In this document: in pieces, positions 8,155 to 18,700 of the stretch
How positions within the stretch are numbered: position 1 is the first letter of the stretch
Layout: every line of letters starts with the position of its first letter
Origin: an uncultured Nonlabens sp.
GTDB lineage: Bacteria; Bacteroidota; Bacteroidia; Flavobacteriales; Flavobacteriaceae
Length of the DNA: 64,000 nucleotides
Reading direction: 5' to 3'
Assembly (NCBI RefSeq): GCF_947495285.1
Contig: NZ_CANLXZ010000004.1
Coordinates: 1-64,000, forward strand
Position numbers and translations under genes: made by a program
The notes under the pieces: model-generated
Database searches by the model: none
The model's input: only the letters and a program-made list of their open reading frames with translations
Told to the model about the DNA's origin: nothing

Positions 8155-8964
8155 ATGAAGTCTGCAAATATAATTATAGCTTTAACTTTCCTATTAAGCG
8201 TTACTTTAACGTCTGCGCAGGTAGGAATAGGTACCGCGCATCCTGAGGCAGCATTAGATATTAACTCAACCGACACTGGTGTGCTGCTGCCTAGGATAGG
8301 TTTACTCTCTGCAACAGACGTAATTACTGTTGTTAATCCAGACGGTGGCACGCTGGTAAATGGTACTATGATATGGAATACAGGAGATGCAGGTTTAACA
8401 CCGGCGGGATATTACTTTTATAAAGATGGAGTGTGGTATGAAGTAGCTAGAGGTACAACACCACAAGTGTTTTTCGGTAAATTTATTATAAATGCCAGAG
8501 GACCATTAAGTATTACTGGTTTACCTTTTACACCAGCATCTATAGAGTTTCTGGCTGTTAATAGAGTTCAAAATTATGATGAGACTTATAGATCTGGAAG
8601 TAATAATTCAAACGATATAAGAATGGCTGGTGGGCAGACGGTAGGTTATGCTCAGGCAGTAGGAGCTTTTATAGATCAACAAGTGATCTCTAGTGGTGCA
8701 AATGGTTCTAGTATCAACAACATAGGGACATTCTCTTCTAGTGGCCACTGTATAGCAGCGTTTTTTGTAAATAATAATGGTGAGCCTATACATGATAATG
8801 GAACTGCAGGTGGTGGATCAGATACTGAAAGTGGATTAATATCTGCATCGTTACAATCTTTTGATAGCTCTGGTTTTACTCTTAATGTAGATAATTATCT
8901 AGGCGATTCTTCTACAGGTGTAAGAACGAACCAGATAGTTGTTATTTATAAAGCATATAAATGA
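8155..8964 (+). CDS. secreted hypothetical protein, 269 aa
   Basis: Signal peptide (MKSANIIIALTFLLSVTLTSA, cleavage before QVGIG) followed by VGIGTAHPEAALDI, an opening common in Bacteroidota surface proteins of unknown role. The rest is Gly, Ser, Asn-rich and beta-like; no sorting domain is seen. ATG at 8155 is preferred because it starts directly before the signal peptide; a TTG at 8134 would add seven residues. A strong terminator follows, shared with polA. The 190-bp upstream region is AT-rich without a clear consensus promoter. Confidence 0.7.
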   Translation: MKSANIIIALTFLLSVTLTSAQVGIGTAHPEAALDINSTDTGVLLPRIGLLSATDVITVVNPDGGTLVNGTMIWNTGDAGLTPAGYYFYKDGVWYEVARGTTPQVFFGKFIINARGPLSITGLPFTPASIEFLAVNRVQNYDETYRSGSNNSNDIRMAGGQTVGYAQAVGAFIDQQVISSGANGSSINNIGTFSSSGHCIAAFFVNNNGEPIHDNGTAGGGSDTESGLISASLQSFDSSGFTLNVDNYLGDSSTGVRTNQIVVIYKAYK

Positions 8965-8992
8965 TTTATAAAGGCACAATAAAAAGTACCAT

Positions 8993-9026
8993 AAAAAAGA
9001 GACCTGCGGTAGCAGGTCTCTTTTTT
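8993..9026. terminator. bidirectional terminator between convergent genes
   Basis: AAAAAAGAGACCTGC (8993-9007), loop GGTA, GCAGGTCTCTTTTTT (9012-9026): a perfect 15-bp stem with A and T tracts on both sides, serving the gene at 8155 and polA. Confidence 0.93.
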
Positions 9027-9037
9027 ATGTTTATAGT

Positions 9038-11863
9038 CTAATGCGCCTCTAACCAATTCTGGCCCAGACCTACTTCTACATCTAGAGGGACACTCATTTT
9101 ATAAGCATTTTGCATCTCGTCTTGAATCAGTTTTTTCATATCTTCTAACTCGTCGTTATGTATGTCAAAAACCAGTTCATCATGAACTTGTAACAACATT
9201 TTAGACTTACAGTTCATATCTTTAAACTTCTTATAAATGTTGATCATTGCAATTTTAATAATGTCTGCTGCGCTACCTTGTATAGGTGCGTTCACCGCAT
9301 TACGCTCTGCTGCGCCACGTACGATGCCGTTAGAACTATTGATATTATTTAAATATCTGCGACGTCCTAAAATAGTTTCTACATAACCGTTTTCTCGAGC
9401 AAAGTCTACCTGATCTTGCATGTAAGATTTGAGCTTAGGATAAGTTGCGTAGTAGGTGTCTATCAATTCTTTTGCCTCTGCACGAGTAAGATCGGTCTGA
9501 TTACTTAGACCAAAAGCACTTACACCATATATAATACCAAAATTCACCGTCTTTGCATTGCTACGTTGTTCTCGAGTGACATCTTCTAGTGCTACATTAA
9601 AAACCTTGGCAGCTGTAGAGGCATGAATGTCTTCACCGCTTTGGAACGCAGCGATCATGTTTTCTTCTTCACTTAAGGCGGCAATAATTCTCAATTCTAT
9701 TTGAGAGTAATCGGCAGCTAGTAGTGTGTAATTTTCATCTCTAGGTATAAAAGCTTTACGTACCTGGCGGCCACGCTCTGTGCGTATAGGTATATTCTGT
9801 AAGTTAGGATCTGTAGAACTTAAACGACCAGTTGCCGCAACGGTTTGCATATAATTAGTGTGTATGCGCTTTGTTTGAGTATTTACTTGTAACGGTAATG
9901 CATCTACATAAGTAGATTTTAATTTACTTAAACCTCTATAATCAAGAACGTTTTGAATGATGGCATGATCCTTTGCGAGGTAACTCAGCACATCTTCGGC
10001 AGTAGAGTATTGACCGGTTTTAGTTTTTTTAGGTTTTTCAACTAGGTTTAATTTTTCAAAAAGAATGATTCCTAACTGTTTAGGAGAGCCTATGTTAAAC
10101 TTTTCTCCTGCTACTTCATAAATGTCCTTTTCTAGTTGTGCAATATCGGTTTCTAGATCTCCAGAAAGCGAGTTTAAAAACTCTTCATCTAGATTGATTC
10201 CTTCTATTTCCATAGCAGCGAGTACATCAAGTAAAGGCATTTCTATATCTTTAAAAAGTTTATCTGTTCCAGCACTTGCAAGTTCTGGTGTGAAATGTTC
10301 TTTAAGCTGCAAAGTGATATCGGCATCTTCTACCGCATATTCTTTTTGTTTTTCTAGATCTACATCGCGCATAGAAAGTTGGTTTTTCCCTTTCTTACCT
10401 ATTAGTTCTACTATAGATTGCGGTGTATAATTAAGGTAGGTCTCTGCGAGCACGTCCATATTGTGACGCATATCGGGATTAATAAGGTAATGTGCCAGCA
10501 TGGTATCGAACATCGGTCCTTTTACATCTACTCCATATTTATCCAGTACTTTGATATCGTACTTTAAATTCTGACCTATTTTTTCGATACTTTTACTTTC
10601 AAAAAATGGTTTTAACAGATCTATGACGGCTTGTGCTGCCTCACGATCTTCAGGAATGGGTAAGTAAAAACCTTTTCCTTGTTCCCATGAAAAAGCAATT
10701 CCTACTAACTGGGCAGTAAGTGCATCCAGACCGGTTGTTTCTGTGTCAAAACAAACACTAGATTGTTTCATTAAGGACTGTAAGAAAAATTTAGTTCCCA
10801 TTCCTTCTTCTACGAGCTGGTATAAATGATTACTGCTAGCAAGAGTGTTGCGCCCTGTAGATGGTCCATCGCTAGTAGAACCAGTTCCTGGGGTTTCAAA
10901 TAAAGAGAACTGCCCAGCGCCAGCCTCGTCAGTCTTAGTGCTTTTGGTTTTAGTTTCAGGTAAGTCTTTAGAAAATATTTTGGCTAGCGTTTCCTTTGCA
11001 CGACGAAATTCTAACTCGTCAAAAATGTCGTGAACCTCTTCTACGTTAGGGTCGTCTAGTTCGTATTTTTTTGCATCAAAGGTTACTGGGCAGTCTAGTC
11101 TTATAGTAGCCAGTTTTTTAGAAAGAAGACCTAATTCTGCATTAGCGATTACTTTTTCCTTCATTTTACCTTTAAGCTGGTCGGTGTTTTCTAGTAAACC
11201 TTCCATAGAACCATAGGTAGCGATAAATTTCTTAGCAGTTTTATCACCTACACCAGGTAATCCAGGTATGTTATCACTGGCATCACCCATCATACCTAGG
11301 TAATCGATTACTTGTTCTGGTCGCTCTACTTCAAATTTCTTTTGTACTTCAGGGATTCCCCATATCTCAATACCATTACCCATGCGGGCAGGTTTGTACA
11401 TAAAAATATTTTCAGACACGAGTTGTGCATAATCCTTATCTGGTGTTACCATGTATGTAGTAAAACCTTCTTTTTCGGCTTGTTTTGCAAGTGTTCCTAT
11501 GAGATCATCTGCTTCAATTCCTTCTACTACCTCTATAGGAATGTGCATCGCTTTTAAAATACGCATAATGTAAGGAACTGCTATTTTAATAGCCTCAGGC
11601 GTTTCATCTCGATTTGCTTTATAATCTTCGTACATCTCCACACGGTCTGTACTACCACCTTTATCAAATGCAACGGCTAGATATTCTGGTTTTTCACGTC
11701 TTATAACATCAAAAAGCGAATTTGTAAACCCCATAATTGCACTGGTATCCATACCTGCACTATTAATTCTAGGGTTTTTAATGAGCGCATAGTAACCTCT
11801 AAAAATCAAGGCATAAGCATCTAGTAGAAATAATCTTTTATCGTTTGTACCGTCGTTAGTCAT
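9038..11863 (-). CDS. polA: DNA polymerase I
   Basis: Repair and Okazaki-fragment-processing polymerase, 941 residues, all three domains present. The 5'-3' exonuclease occupies roughly 1-290 (LLDAYALIFRGYYAL, DYKANRDETP, GDASDNIPGLPG). The 3'-5' proofreading domain begins near 350 and keeps its acidic residues (FDTETTGLD near 372), unlike the inactive domain of some Gram-positive enzymes. The polymerase shows motif A AADYSQIELR (~717), the O-helix RSNAKTVNFGIIYG and motif C QVHDELVF (~894). It is a single-gene unit, with a terminator shared with the convergent gene. Confidence 0.98.
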   Translation of the reverse strand: MTNDGTNDKRLFLLDAYALIFRGYYALIKNPRINSAGMDTSAIMGFTNSLFDVIRREKPEYLAVAFDKGGSTDRVEMYEDYKANRDETPEAIKIAVPYIMRILKAMHIPIEVVEGIEADDLIGTLAKQAEKEGFTTYMVTPDKDYAQLVSENIFMYKPARMGNGIEIWGIPEVQKKFEVERPEQVIDYLGMMGDASDNIPGLPGVGDKTAKKFIATYGSMEGLLENTDQLKGKMKEKVIANAELGLLSKKLATIRLDCPVTFDAKKYELDDPNVEEVHDIFDELEFRRAKETLAKIFSKDLPETKTKSTKTDEAGAGQFSLFETPGTGSTSDGPSTGRNTLASSNHLYQLVEEGMGTKFFLQSLMKQSSVCFDTETTGLDALTAQLVGIAFSWEQGKGFYLPIPEDREAAQAVIDLLKPFFESKSIEKIGQNLKYDIKVLDKYGVDVKGPMFDTMLAHYLINPDMRHNMDVLAETYLNYTPQSIVELIGKKGKNQLSMRDVDLEKQKEYAVEDADITLQLKEHFTPELASAGTDKLFKDIEMPLLDVLAAMEIEGINLDEEFLNSLSGDLETDIAQLEKDIYEVAGEKFNIGSPKQLGIILFEKLNLVEKPKKTKTGQYSTAEDVLSYLAKDHAIIQNVLDYRGLSKLKSTYVDALPLQVNTQTKRIHTNYMQTVAATGRLSSTDPNLQNIPIRTERGRQVRKAFIPRDENYTLLAADYSQIELRIIAALSEEENMIAAFQSGEDIHASTAAKVFNVALEDVTREQRSNAKTVNFGIIYGVSAFGLSNQTDLTRAEAKELIDTYYATYPKLKSYMQDQVDFARENGYVETILGRRRYLNNINSSNGIVRGAAERNAVNAPIQGSAADIIKIAMINIYKKFKDMNCKSKMLLQVHDELVFDIHNDELEDMKKLIQDEMQNAYKMSVPLDVEVGLGQNWLEAH

Positions 11864-12000
11864 CGTAAAATTTTGTGGACGTTAAAGATAAAAATCTCAA
11901 AAGACTTAATCGGTGTTCTATTTACATAAAACATACTTTTTATACACAACAATTACCTGTGTAAAAATCTATTTCTGTAAGAATGGATGGATAGGTGTTT

Positions 12001-12016
12001 CGCTTTTGCGTAAGCG
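12001..12016. repeat. 16-bp palindrome, degenerate copy
   Basis: CGCTTTTGCGTAAGCG: two mismatches to the consensus, between polA and the MFS gene, 19 bp beyond the MFS stop codon. Confidence 0.7.
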
Positions 12017-12035
12017 GGATAAAAACAATTATTTT

Positions 12036-13313
12036 CTATAATAATGGCTCATCGATAGTGCTGTCCTTAAAGTCCTCTCTCAGATCTAATCTTCTAAAAG
12101 TAGGAGAGGCTACCGCTGTGGTAATTACGGTTATTAATGTCATCGTACCACCGAAAACTACTGCTGTAACGGTTCCCATTAATTTTGCTGTAATACCACT
12201 TTCAAAAGCACCCAACTCGTTTGATGAGCCTACAAACATAGAGTTCACAGAAGCAACGCGACCGCGCATATGATCTGGTGTTTTAAGTTGTAAAATGGTC
12301 TGGCGTATGACCATAGAAACACCGTCTGTCACACCGCTGAAGAATAATGCGACTACAGACACCCAAAAGGAAGTGGATAAACCGAAAACGATAATGCAAA
12401 TTCCAAACCCAAAAATGGCTGTAAGTAACTTCATCCCTGCATTTTTACTTATCGGTATGTATGCTGTAGCAATCATGGTTAATATGGCACCTATAGAAGG
12501 CGCGGCTCTTAATATACCAAAACCCTCACTACCTACACATAAAATATCTTGAGCAAAAATAGGTAACAAAATTACTGCGCCGCCGAATAGGACAGAGACC
12601 ATATCTAGTGTTAATGCGCCTAAAATAGCTTTGGTATTAAAGACAAAACTTAAGCCTTCTTTTAAACTTTTCAAAATAGGCTCGTTGACTTTACTATTTA
12701 AAATAGGCTTTTTAGAAATTAAAAAAACGGTAAAAAAGGATAACAGGACTAGGCTGTAAACAATGCATAACGACCAGTGAACACCGAACCAGTTAATTGC
12801 AAATCCTGAAAAGGCTAGCCCTACTACAGAGGCTATTTGCCAGGCAGAACTGCTCCAAGTGGCTGCGTTAGGGTAGACTTTTTTAGGTACGATAAGAGCA
12901 ATTAAAGAAAATAATATAGGACCAAAAAACGATCTTAGAAAACCGCCAAAAAATACTAAGGCATAAATACTATAAAGAATAGTGCTAGTGGACCAGTCGC
13001 TTACTATTTCTGGCCAGGTTAATAAAAATAATCCCAAGCTAATTAGAGAAAATGCTGCAATGCATAGCGCTAGGAGATTGCGTTTTTCTTTTTGATCTAC
13101 TATATGACCTGCAAATAATGCCATGGAAAACGCTGGTACAAATTCCATTAAACCTATTAATGCCAGTGACCATGGATCTTTAGTTAAAGAATATACTTGC
13201 CACTCGATAACAATAAACTGCATGGACCAACCGAATACAAGGAGAAATCGCATCAACAAAAATATGTTGAACTCCTTAATTCTTAATGCTGCGTAGGGAT
13301 CGTTTTTTGTCAA
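12036..13313 (-). CDS. MFS transporter
   Basis: Major facilitator superfamily permease of 425 residues with about twelve hydrophobic segments; a cytoplasmic basic loop (GHIVDQKEKRNLL) after the second or third helix is the MFS motif-A region. It resembles the enterobactin-exporter (EntS)-like branch. The substrate is unknown; the loop GVTDGVSMVIRQTILQ and the motif PDHMRGRVASVNSMF are typical of that branch. Export of a small molecule driven by protons is inferred from the family. It stands alone on the minus strand. Confidence 0.9.
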   Translation of the reverse strand: MTKNDPYAALRIKEFNIFLLMRFLLVFGWSMQFIVIEWQVYSLTKDPWSLALIGLMEFVPAFSMALFAGHIVDQKEKRNLLALCIAAFSLISLGLFLLTWPEIVSDWSTSTILYSIYALVFFGGFLRSFFGPILFSLIALIVPKKVYPNAATWSSSAWQIASVVGLAFSGFAINWFGVHWSLCIVYSLVLLSFFTVFLISKKPILNSKVNEPILKSLKEGLSFVFNTKAILGALTLDMVSVLFGGAVILLPIFAQDILCVGSEGFGILRAAPSIGAILTMIATAYIPISKNAGMKLLTAIFGFGICIIVFGLSTSFWVSVVALFFSGVTDGVSMVIRQTILQLKTPDHMRGRVASVNSMFVGSSNELGAFESGITAKLMGTVTAVVFGGTMTLITVITTAVASPTFRRLDLREDFKDSTIDEPLL

Positions 13314-13480
13314 AATAATAGAATGAAGTATTAATATCGTGTAAAATTAATGGATGTTTACGGTATATATTTTACTTATTAGGTAAAATATAGAGAGGTA
13401 AAAATTTCAGGAGCATTTCCATTTTCTGTCTTTAACGATATTTGAACATTTTAAAACTCAAAAGGCAGTAATTTAGCATT

Positions 13481-14704
13481 ATGATTAGACTATTTATTGT
13501 TATCGCGGTTTTTATCGTTTTTGAGTTTTATTCCTTTCAGTTAATACGCACCTTATCTAGAGGTCACTGGTGGAAATGGGTCTACCTAGCAGTCTCTGTT
13601 TTAGTTATTCTCAATGTGTTTTTACAGTTTTATTTGAATCCAGACCGCAGTCAGATATCTGCTTCTAGAGATGTTGCTATCACCGTTGCGTTAGCGTTTT
13701 TTACTTTAAAATTAGTGTTCTTATTATTTATGTTCGGTGAGGATATTTATAGAAGTATAAAGGGTTTGATAAGTACGCTTTCGCGAAAGCGAGAACAAGA
13801 TCAACCTTTCTTACCTAGTAGAAGAGATTTTCTTGCCAAAGTAGGTCTTGCTGTCGCGGCATTACCATTCGGTGCTATATTATATGGTGCATGGCGCGGT
13901 AAATATGATTATCAGGTTAGAGAATATGAGTTAACCTTTAACGACTTGCCAGATGCGTTTGATGGTTATAAAATAACCCAATTAAGCGATATTCATGTTG
14001 GGAGTTTTGATGATAAGGAAGAGGTGAGGTATGCCATTAATCTAGCAAATGAACAACAAAGTGATTTGATCTTATTTACTGGGGATTTAGTAAATAATGA
14101 GGCAAAAGAGATGCATGGTTGGGAAGGTATATTCGGTTCTTTAAAAGCAAAGGATGGAGTTTATTCTGTTCTGGGTAACCATGATTATGGAGATTATGTA
14201 CAATGGGATACGGACGAGGCTAAGAAAGATAATATGCAGCGACTTTATAAAATCCAGAAAGATATGGGGTGGAGATTAATGCTCGATGAAAATGAGAAGA
14301 TCACTCGCGGTACGGACTCTATCTCTCTAGTAGGTGTGCAAAATTGGGGTGGCGGCAGGTTTCCTAAATATGGCAACTTAGAAAAAGCGTCTCATGGGTT
14401 AAGTAAGGAGGAGTTTAAAATTCTTTTAAGTCATGATCCTACGCATTGGGATTTACAAGTAAAAGACGACGATAAGATGTATCATCTGACTTTAAGCGGT
14501 CATACTCATGGAATGCAATTTGGTATAGAAATTCCAGGTTTTATTAAATTGAGCCCAGCGTGGTTTATTTATAAAAAATGGGCTGGTATCTATAAAGAAG
14601 CAGGTCAGTTTTTGAATGTGAATAGAGGTTTTGGCTTCTTAGGTTACTCTGGACGCGCAGGTATCTGGCCAGAGATTACTGTGATCACATTGAAAAAAGG
14701 TTAA
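13481..14704 (+). CDS. membrane-anchored metallophosphoesterase
   Basis: Calcineurin-like phosphoesterase of the YkuE/UDP-2,3-diacylglucosamine hydrolase-like group, 407 aa. Three hydrophobic helices lie in the first ~85 residues, followed by a basic linker and a further hydrophobic segment after SRRDFLAKVGLAVAALP, which resembles a twin-arginine motif placed internally. The dinuclear-metal motifs are complete: LSDIHVG, FTGDLVNN, LGNHDYGD, LSHDP and SGHTHGMQ. Thus it probably hydrolyses a phosphoester at the outer face of the inner membrane. Palindrome copy 13776-13791 encodes LSRKR in the linker before the RR motif. Confidence 0.9.
   Translation: MIRLFIVIAVFIVFEFYSFQLIRTLSRGHWWKWVYLAVSVLVILNVFLQFYLNPDRSQISASRDVAITVALAFFTLKLVFLLFMFGEDIYRSIKGLISTLSRKREQDQPFLPSRRDFLAKVGLAVAALPFGAILYGAWRGKYDYQVREYELTFNDLPDAFDGYKITQLSDIHVGSFDDKEEVRYAINLANEQQSDLILFTGDLVNNEAKEMHGWEGIFGSLKAKDGVYSVLGNHDYGDYVQWDTDEAKKDNMQRLYKIQKDMGWRLMLDENEKITRGTDSISLVGVQNWGGGRFPKYGNLEKASHGLSKEEFKILLSHDPTHWDLQVKDDDKMYHLTLSGHTHGMQFGIEIPGFIKLSPAWFIYKKWAGIYKEAGQFLNVNRGFGFLGYSGRAGIWPEITVITLKKG
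13776..13791. repeat. 16-bp palindrome, copy 3
   Basis: Exact copy inside the metallophosphoesterase gene, read in the third frame as (T)LSRKR, in the linker between membrane segments. Confidence 0.95.
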
Positions 14705-14809
14705 ATGATCTGTTTGTCAGTGTTTATATAGCTGTTACTCTCTTGTTAAGTATAGTTTAGTGTTTGTATTATCGTTTTTGCGTAAATTTTAAAATAAAAA
14801 TTTTTGATT

Positions 14810-15106
14810 ATGTCAAAGTTCGGAGAGCTTATTAGTGTTAATGTTCCAGTATTGTTTAACTTTTATACGATCTGGAATGAGGATACTGTTGTGATGAATG
14901 AGGTATTGCGTAATGTAGCTGCGGCACTAGGCGATAAAGCTGCGGTCATAAAAATAGACATAGAAAAGAATCCAGAACTTTCTGAAGCTCTACGTATTAA
15001 AAGTGTCCCTACGTTTATTATATTTAAAGAAGGAGTAATGAAGTGGAGACAAAGTAGTGTTCTAGATGAGAATACCTTAATACATCATTTAAAACGCATA
15101 CTTTAA
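14810..15106 (+). CDS. thioredoxin-fold protein lacking the CxxC motif
   Basis: 98-residue single-domain thioredoxin fold: strand VPVLFNFY, then W22-N-E-D-T where thioredoxins have WCGPC, and the cis-proline loop SVPTF (Pro67) before the final strand-helix. With both cysteines replaced (by Asn23 and Thr26), dithiol oxidoreduction is not possible; a binding or chaperone role is inferred. ATG at 14810 is chosen over a TTG at 14804. It converges with the deacetylase gene, and the 3' ends overlap by four bases. Confidence 0.85.
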   Translation: MSKFGELISVNVPVLFNFYTIWNEDTVVMNEVLRNVAAALGDKAAVIKIDIEKNPELSEALRIKSVPTFIIFKEGVMKWRQSSVLDENTLIHHLKRIL

Positions 15107-15738
15107 ATAGATGCAGGTTTTGAAATAGATTTACTATCCCATCCTTTTTCTTTTAAAAATTTGAGATATTTAGGTAGTATGATCTTTAATTTTTCAAAAG
15201 ATTTATCACTGTCGTGAAAAACGATTACGCTACCGTTGCGCGTATTTTTCTTTAAATTTTTTAGGCAAGAAGCCGCGGTTCTTTTTTGATCAAAATCGCC
15301 TGATAATACATCCCAAAGTACAATTTGATACCCTTTATTAATGAGTCTTTTAGTAACTGTACTAGTTATACGACCATATGGTGGTCTGAATAATTTTGTA
15401 TCTACAACTTTGCTGCACTCGTCAATATTATCGAGATACCTGTTTTTTTTAGTAGTCCAGGCATTGAGATGGTGGTAAGTGTGGTTACCTACTTGATGGC
15501 CTTGGTTTTCTAGAAGCTTATAGGTTGCTGGATACCGATCTACTTTATCTCCTATACAGAAGAAAGTTGCCTTAAAACCGTATTGAGATAAAAGGTCTGT
15601 GACAAAGTCGGTAACCAGTGGGGTAGGACCGTCATCAAAAGTTAGATAAACTGTTTTTTCTCCACGGTTACCGTGCCAATAATAGTTTTTAAACAAGTTA
15701 GAGAACTTGTCTGGTATGTTATCTGGATATAATTTAAT
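15103..15738 (-). CDS. polysaccharide deacetylase (NodB domain)
   Basis: Carbohydrate esterase family 4 enzyme that removes acetyl groups from a polysaccharide such as peptidoglycan or an exopolysaccharide. Motifs: TFDDGP (catalytic base and metal Asp), GNHTYHH (metal His pair), FRPPYGR, and a C-terminal VIVFHDS. There is no ATG. Coding similarity to the usual family N-terminus (LYPDNIPDKFSNLFKNYYW) continues upstream of the TTG at 15696 up to an ATT at 15738 that overlaps the TAA of the upstream gene. I list the longer form; the TTG start gives 197 aa. Translational coupling with the DUF2723 gene is likely. Confidence 0.85.
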   Translation of the reverse strand: MKLYPDNIPDKFSNLFKNYYWHGNRGEKTVYLTFDDGPTPLVTDFVTDLLSQYGFKATFFCIGDKVDRYPATYKLLENQGHQVGNHTYHHLNAWTTKKNRYLDNIDECSKVVDTKLFRPPYGRITSTVTKRLINKGYQIVLWDVLSGDFDQKRTAASCLKNLKKNTRNGSVIVFHDSDKSFEKLKIILPKYLKFLKEKGWDSKSISKPASI

Positions 15739-18700
15739 CTTGATTGAATGTATCTACTACAGTCTCTTGTTGAGAAGTGGTAACGTTATCTACAGAGTTG
15801 TCTAGAAGTTCTCTTAATTCCATCGCTTCAGCAGAGTCTGAGAATGATTCTTCTGGGCTTTCTCCTTTTTTTCTGATGTAATAAGCGTCATTCATAAATC
15901 TTATAAACGGCTCGAAGTATCCATTATACGTATCTACATGTTTATCGATCATTTCTTGATCTTCATAAAATACTGGAACCTCAGCAATAGAATTATATCT
16001 AGAAATCGCTGTTGCAATTCTTAGATAATTATTGTCTTGTTCCTCTAAACTCAATTGGTTGTAATGATCCAATTCATCTTGGTATTTTGCAATGACTTTA
16101 TTTAATAAACCCCTTGCTTTCTCTTGTTTGTTAAGTTCATAATATCCAGAAATAAAAGGTTCTAGCATCGAGTAATTGCCGTAATGTTCTAAAGGCATGT
16201 GGTTCATTCCTAAGTCTAAAATTTCTTCTGCTTTTGCGTACTGTCCATCTTTCATAAGGGCTTCTGCAGCGCGAGTAATGTTGCTTCTGTAACCTACACT
16301 GTTACGTCTGGTCTCTACATCATGATATATGTCTGAAGAGCCGCCATTGCCCCAATCCCATTTTTTGATGACCTCATAAGTATAATCAGGATCTACTCTA
16401 CCCATGTCAAATGGATCGCGTGGATCTTCTGGTGTAGTTTTAATAGGTAGTAATCTGTAGGCGCAACCATCTAGTTGAAGGTAGTCCTTCATCCAGATAT
16501 AATCTTCGTCACTAAAAGCGCCACCAGAGAAATAAATAGGACGTTCCCAGTTATTTGCATTGATAATGTCTAGCATAAACATTCTGTTTTTATAAACTAC
16601 ATTACTTTTTATGTTGATGACTATCTCATCTACAATTTTATCAGCATCTTTTTGAGGTACAACACCGTTTTTAAGAACAGCCTCTTTATTTACAGGAATA
16701 GAAATAAACTTAGTAGGAAATGTGTGCTCAAAGTGCTCGTTTCTCATCTGTTCTTGAGTGACTTTATTATCGCTAGCTACCCATTTCATCCATTGATCTA
16801 ATTGCATCGTATCAGGAAAAACATAATTTGGATCTTGATTTAAATCCTGCATGCGTTGTTGAATACGTTCTTTATCTGAATAATACAGAGCATCACGAGT
16901 ACCGTATTTATATTTGCTATGAGTTAAAGTGCTAGGTACAGGCTCGCTATCCCATGCTTTCTTTTTCATATCATCCATATACCAGTCTGTACTAAGTAGA
17001 GAAGTACATACGACACGTACATCAGTACGGTAGCCTTCTACCTCTTGTGCGTACCATAAAGGGAATGTGTCGTTATCTCCTATGGTAAATATTAATGCAT
17101 TAGGTAAACAGCTGTCTAGGTACTTTTTTGCACTTGCTAGAGCTGTGTATTTATCTGACCTATCATGGTCGTCCCAGTTTTGATATCCCATAAGTAATGG
17201 TGCAGCTGCAAAACATGCTGTCAAAGATATTATTTGTGCAATCCTAGACTTCATGAGATCGCGCAACATTTCATAAATGGCATAAACTCCCATTCCTACC
17301 CACATGCTGAATACCAGAAAAGATCCTACATATGCATAGTCACGCTCTCGTACTTGAAACATAGATTGATTAAGGTATACAAGGATGGCTAGTCCTGTAA
17401 AAAGGAATAGTACCAGGGTAACATAAAAGGATTTGAGATCTTTTCGCGCATGGAAAACAGCGCCTAATATTCCTAAAATCAATGGTAAGAAAAAGTAAGT
17501 GTTACGTCCTTTGTTATTCAGCATGTCATTACTTAATTCATCTTGTGTACCTAGGTGTGCTTCATCTATAAAACTAATGCCGCTTAACCAGTTGCCGTCA
17601 TAAGAATCCCATTCTCCTTGTACGTCATTTTGTTTACCCACAAAGTTCCACATGAAATAACGCATGTACATATAGCTTATCTGATAGTTTGCCATGTACT
17701 TCATGTTGTTAGCAAAACTAGGTTTATCTATCTCTACAGCTTCTCTTAAAGATATTAATACGTCTATGTATTCTTCTGTATCAATTGTGCCTCGTTGCAG
17801 CCTACGTTCATAATCGTCCAGAACAGAAAGTAGTTCTTGATTGTTTTCAAAACTCTCTTTTATCGTATAGTCTAGGCCGCCCATAAATTCTATATAATTG
17901 GATGCTCTAGATGGGTCTGTCATACGAGGAAAAAATCCTTTATGACTATCATGAGTATTAGGTATTGCGTCCTTGTAATTATTAACAATTACGTATTTAC
18001 CTAATTTATAGTCTTTCTCATATTTAGGTTTTTCGTCCTTAAAGGCTTCATTATCCTCTGTAGTGGGATCGTCTTCATTATACCCAGCGTACATGTCTGT
18101 AAAAGATTCACCAAAGAATAGTCCTGGTGATGGGTATTGTTCACGATTGTAATATGCTAATAAAGAACGAGCGTCCTCTGGTGCATTTTCATTAATAGGA
18201 GTACCTGCATTTGCCCTTATAGGTAGCATAGTCCAAGAAGAAAAACCTACTAATACAAACATGATGCATAAAGTAATCGTATTTAATAGAGGTAAGTTAC
18301 GCTTTCGCGAAAGCGAGATTAAAAAAGCAAATAATCCAATTATAAGAAAGAGAACGATTACTGTACCAGAGTTGAACGGCAAACCTATATCGTTTACAAA
18401 GAATACTTCTAAGTACCCAAATATACTTAATGTGTAAGGTAATAATAGTTTAAAAACAAATAGCAATACGGCCACTACAGATATGTTAGCAACAATAAAG
18501 TTGAGTGCGGTTATGTTTTTATAATGTTTAAAATACCATAACATTCCTATAGCAGGTATGGTAAGGATACCCATAAAGTGAACGCCAAATGATAGTCCTA
18601 CTATAAAAGAAATAAGTATTAACCAGCGGTTACCGCGTGGTAATAGCATGTCACGTTCCCACAATAGGCCTATGTAAAACATAGCACTCATGAGTAAAGT

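Noticed and set aside
13830..13860. Tat signal in the metallophosphoesterase
   Set aside because: The RR motif is about 120 residues into the protein after other membrane helices, so it cannot serve as an N-terminal Tat signal; kept only as a remark.
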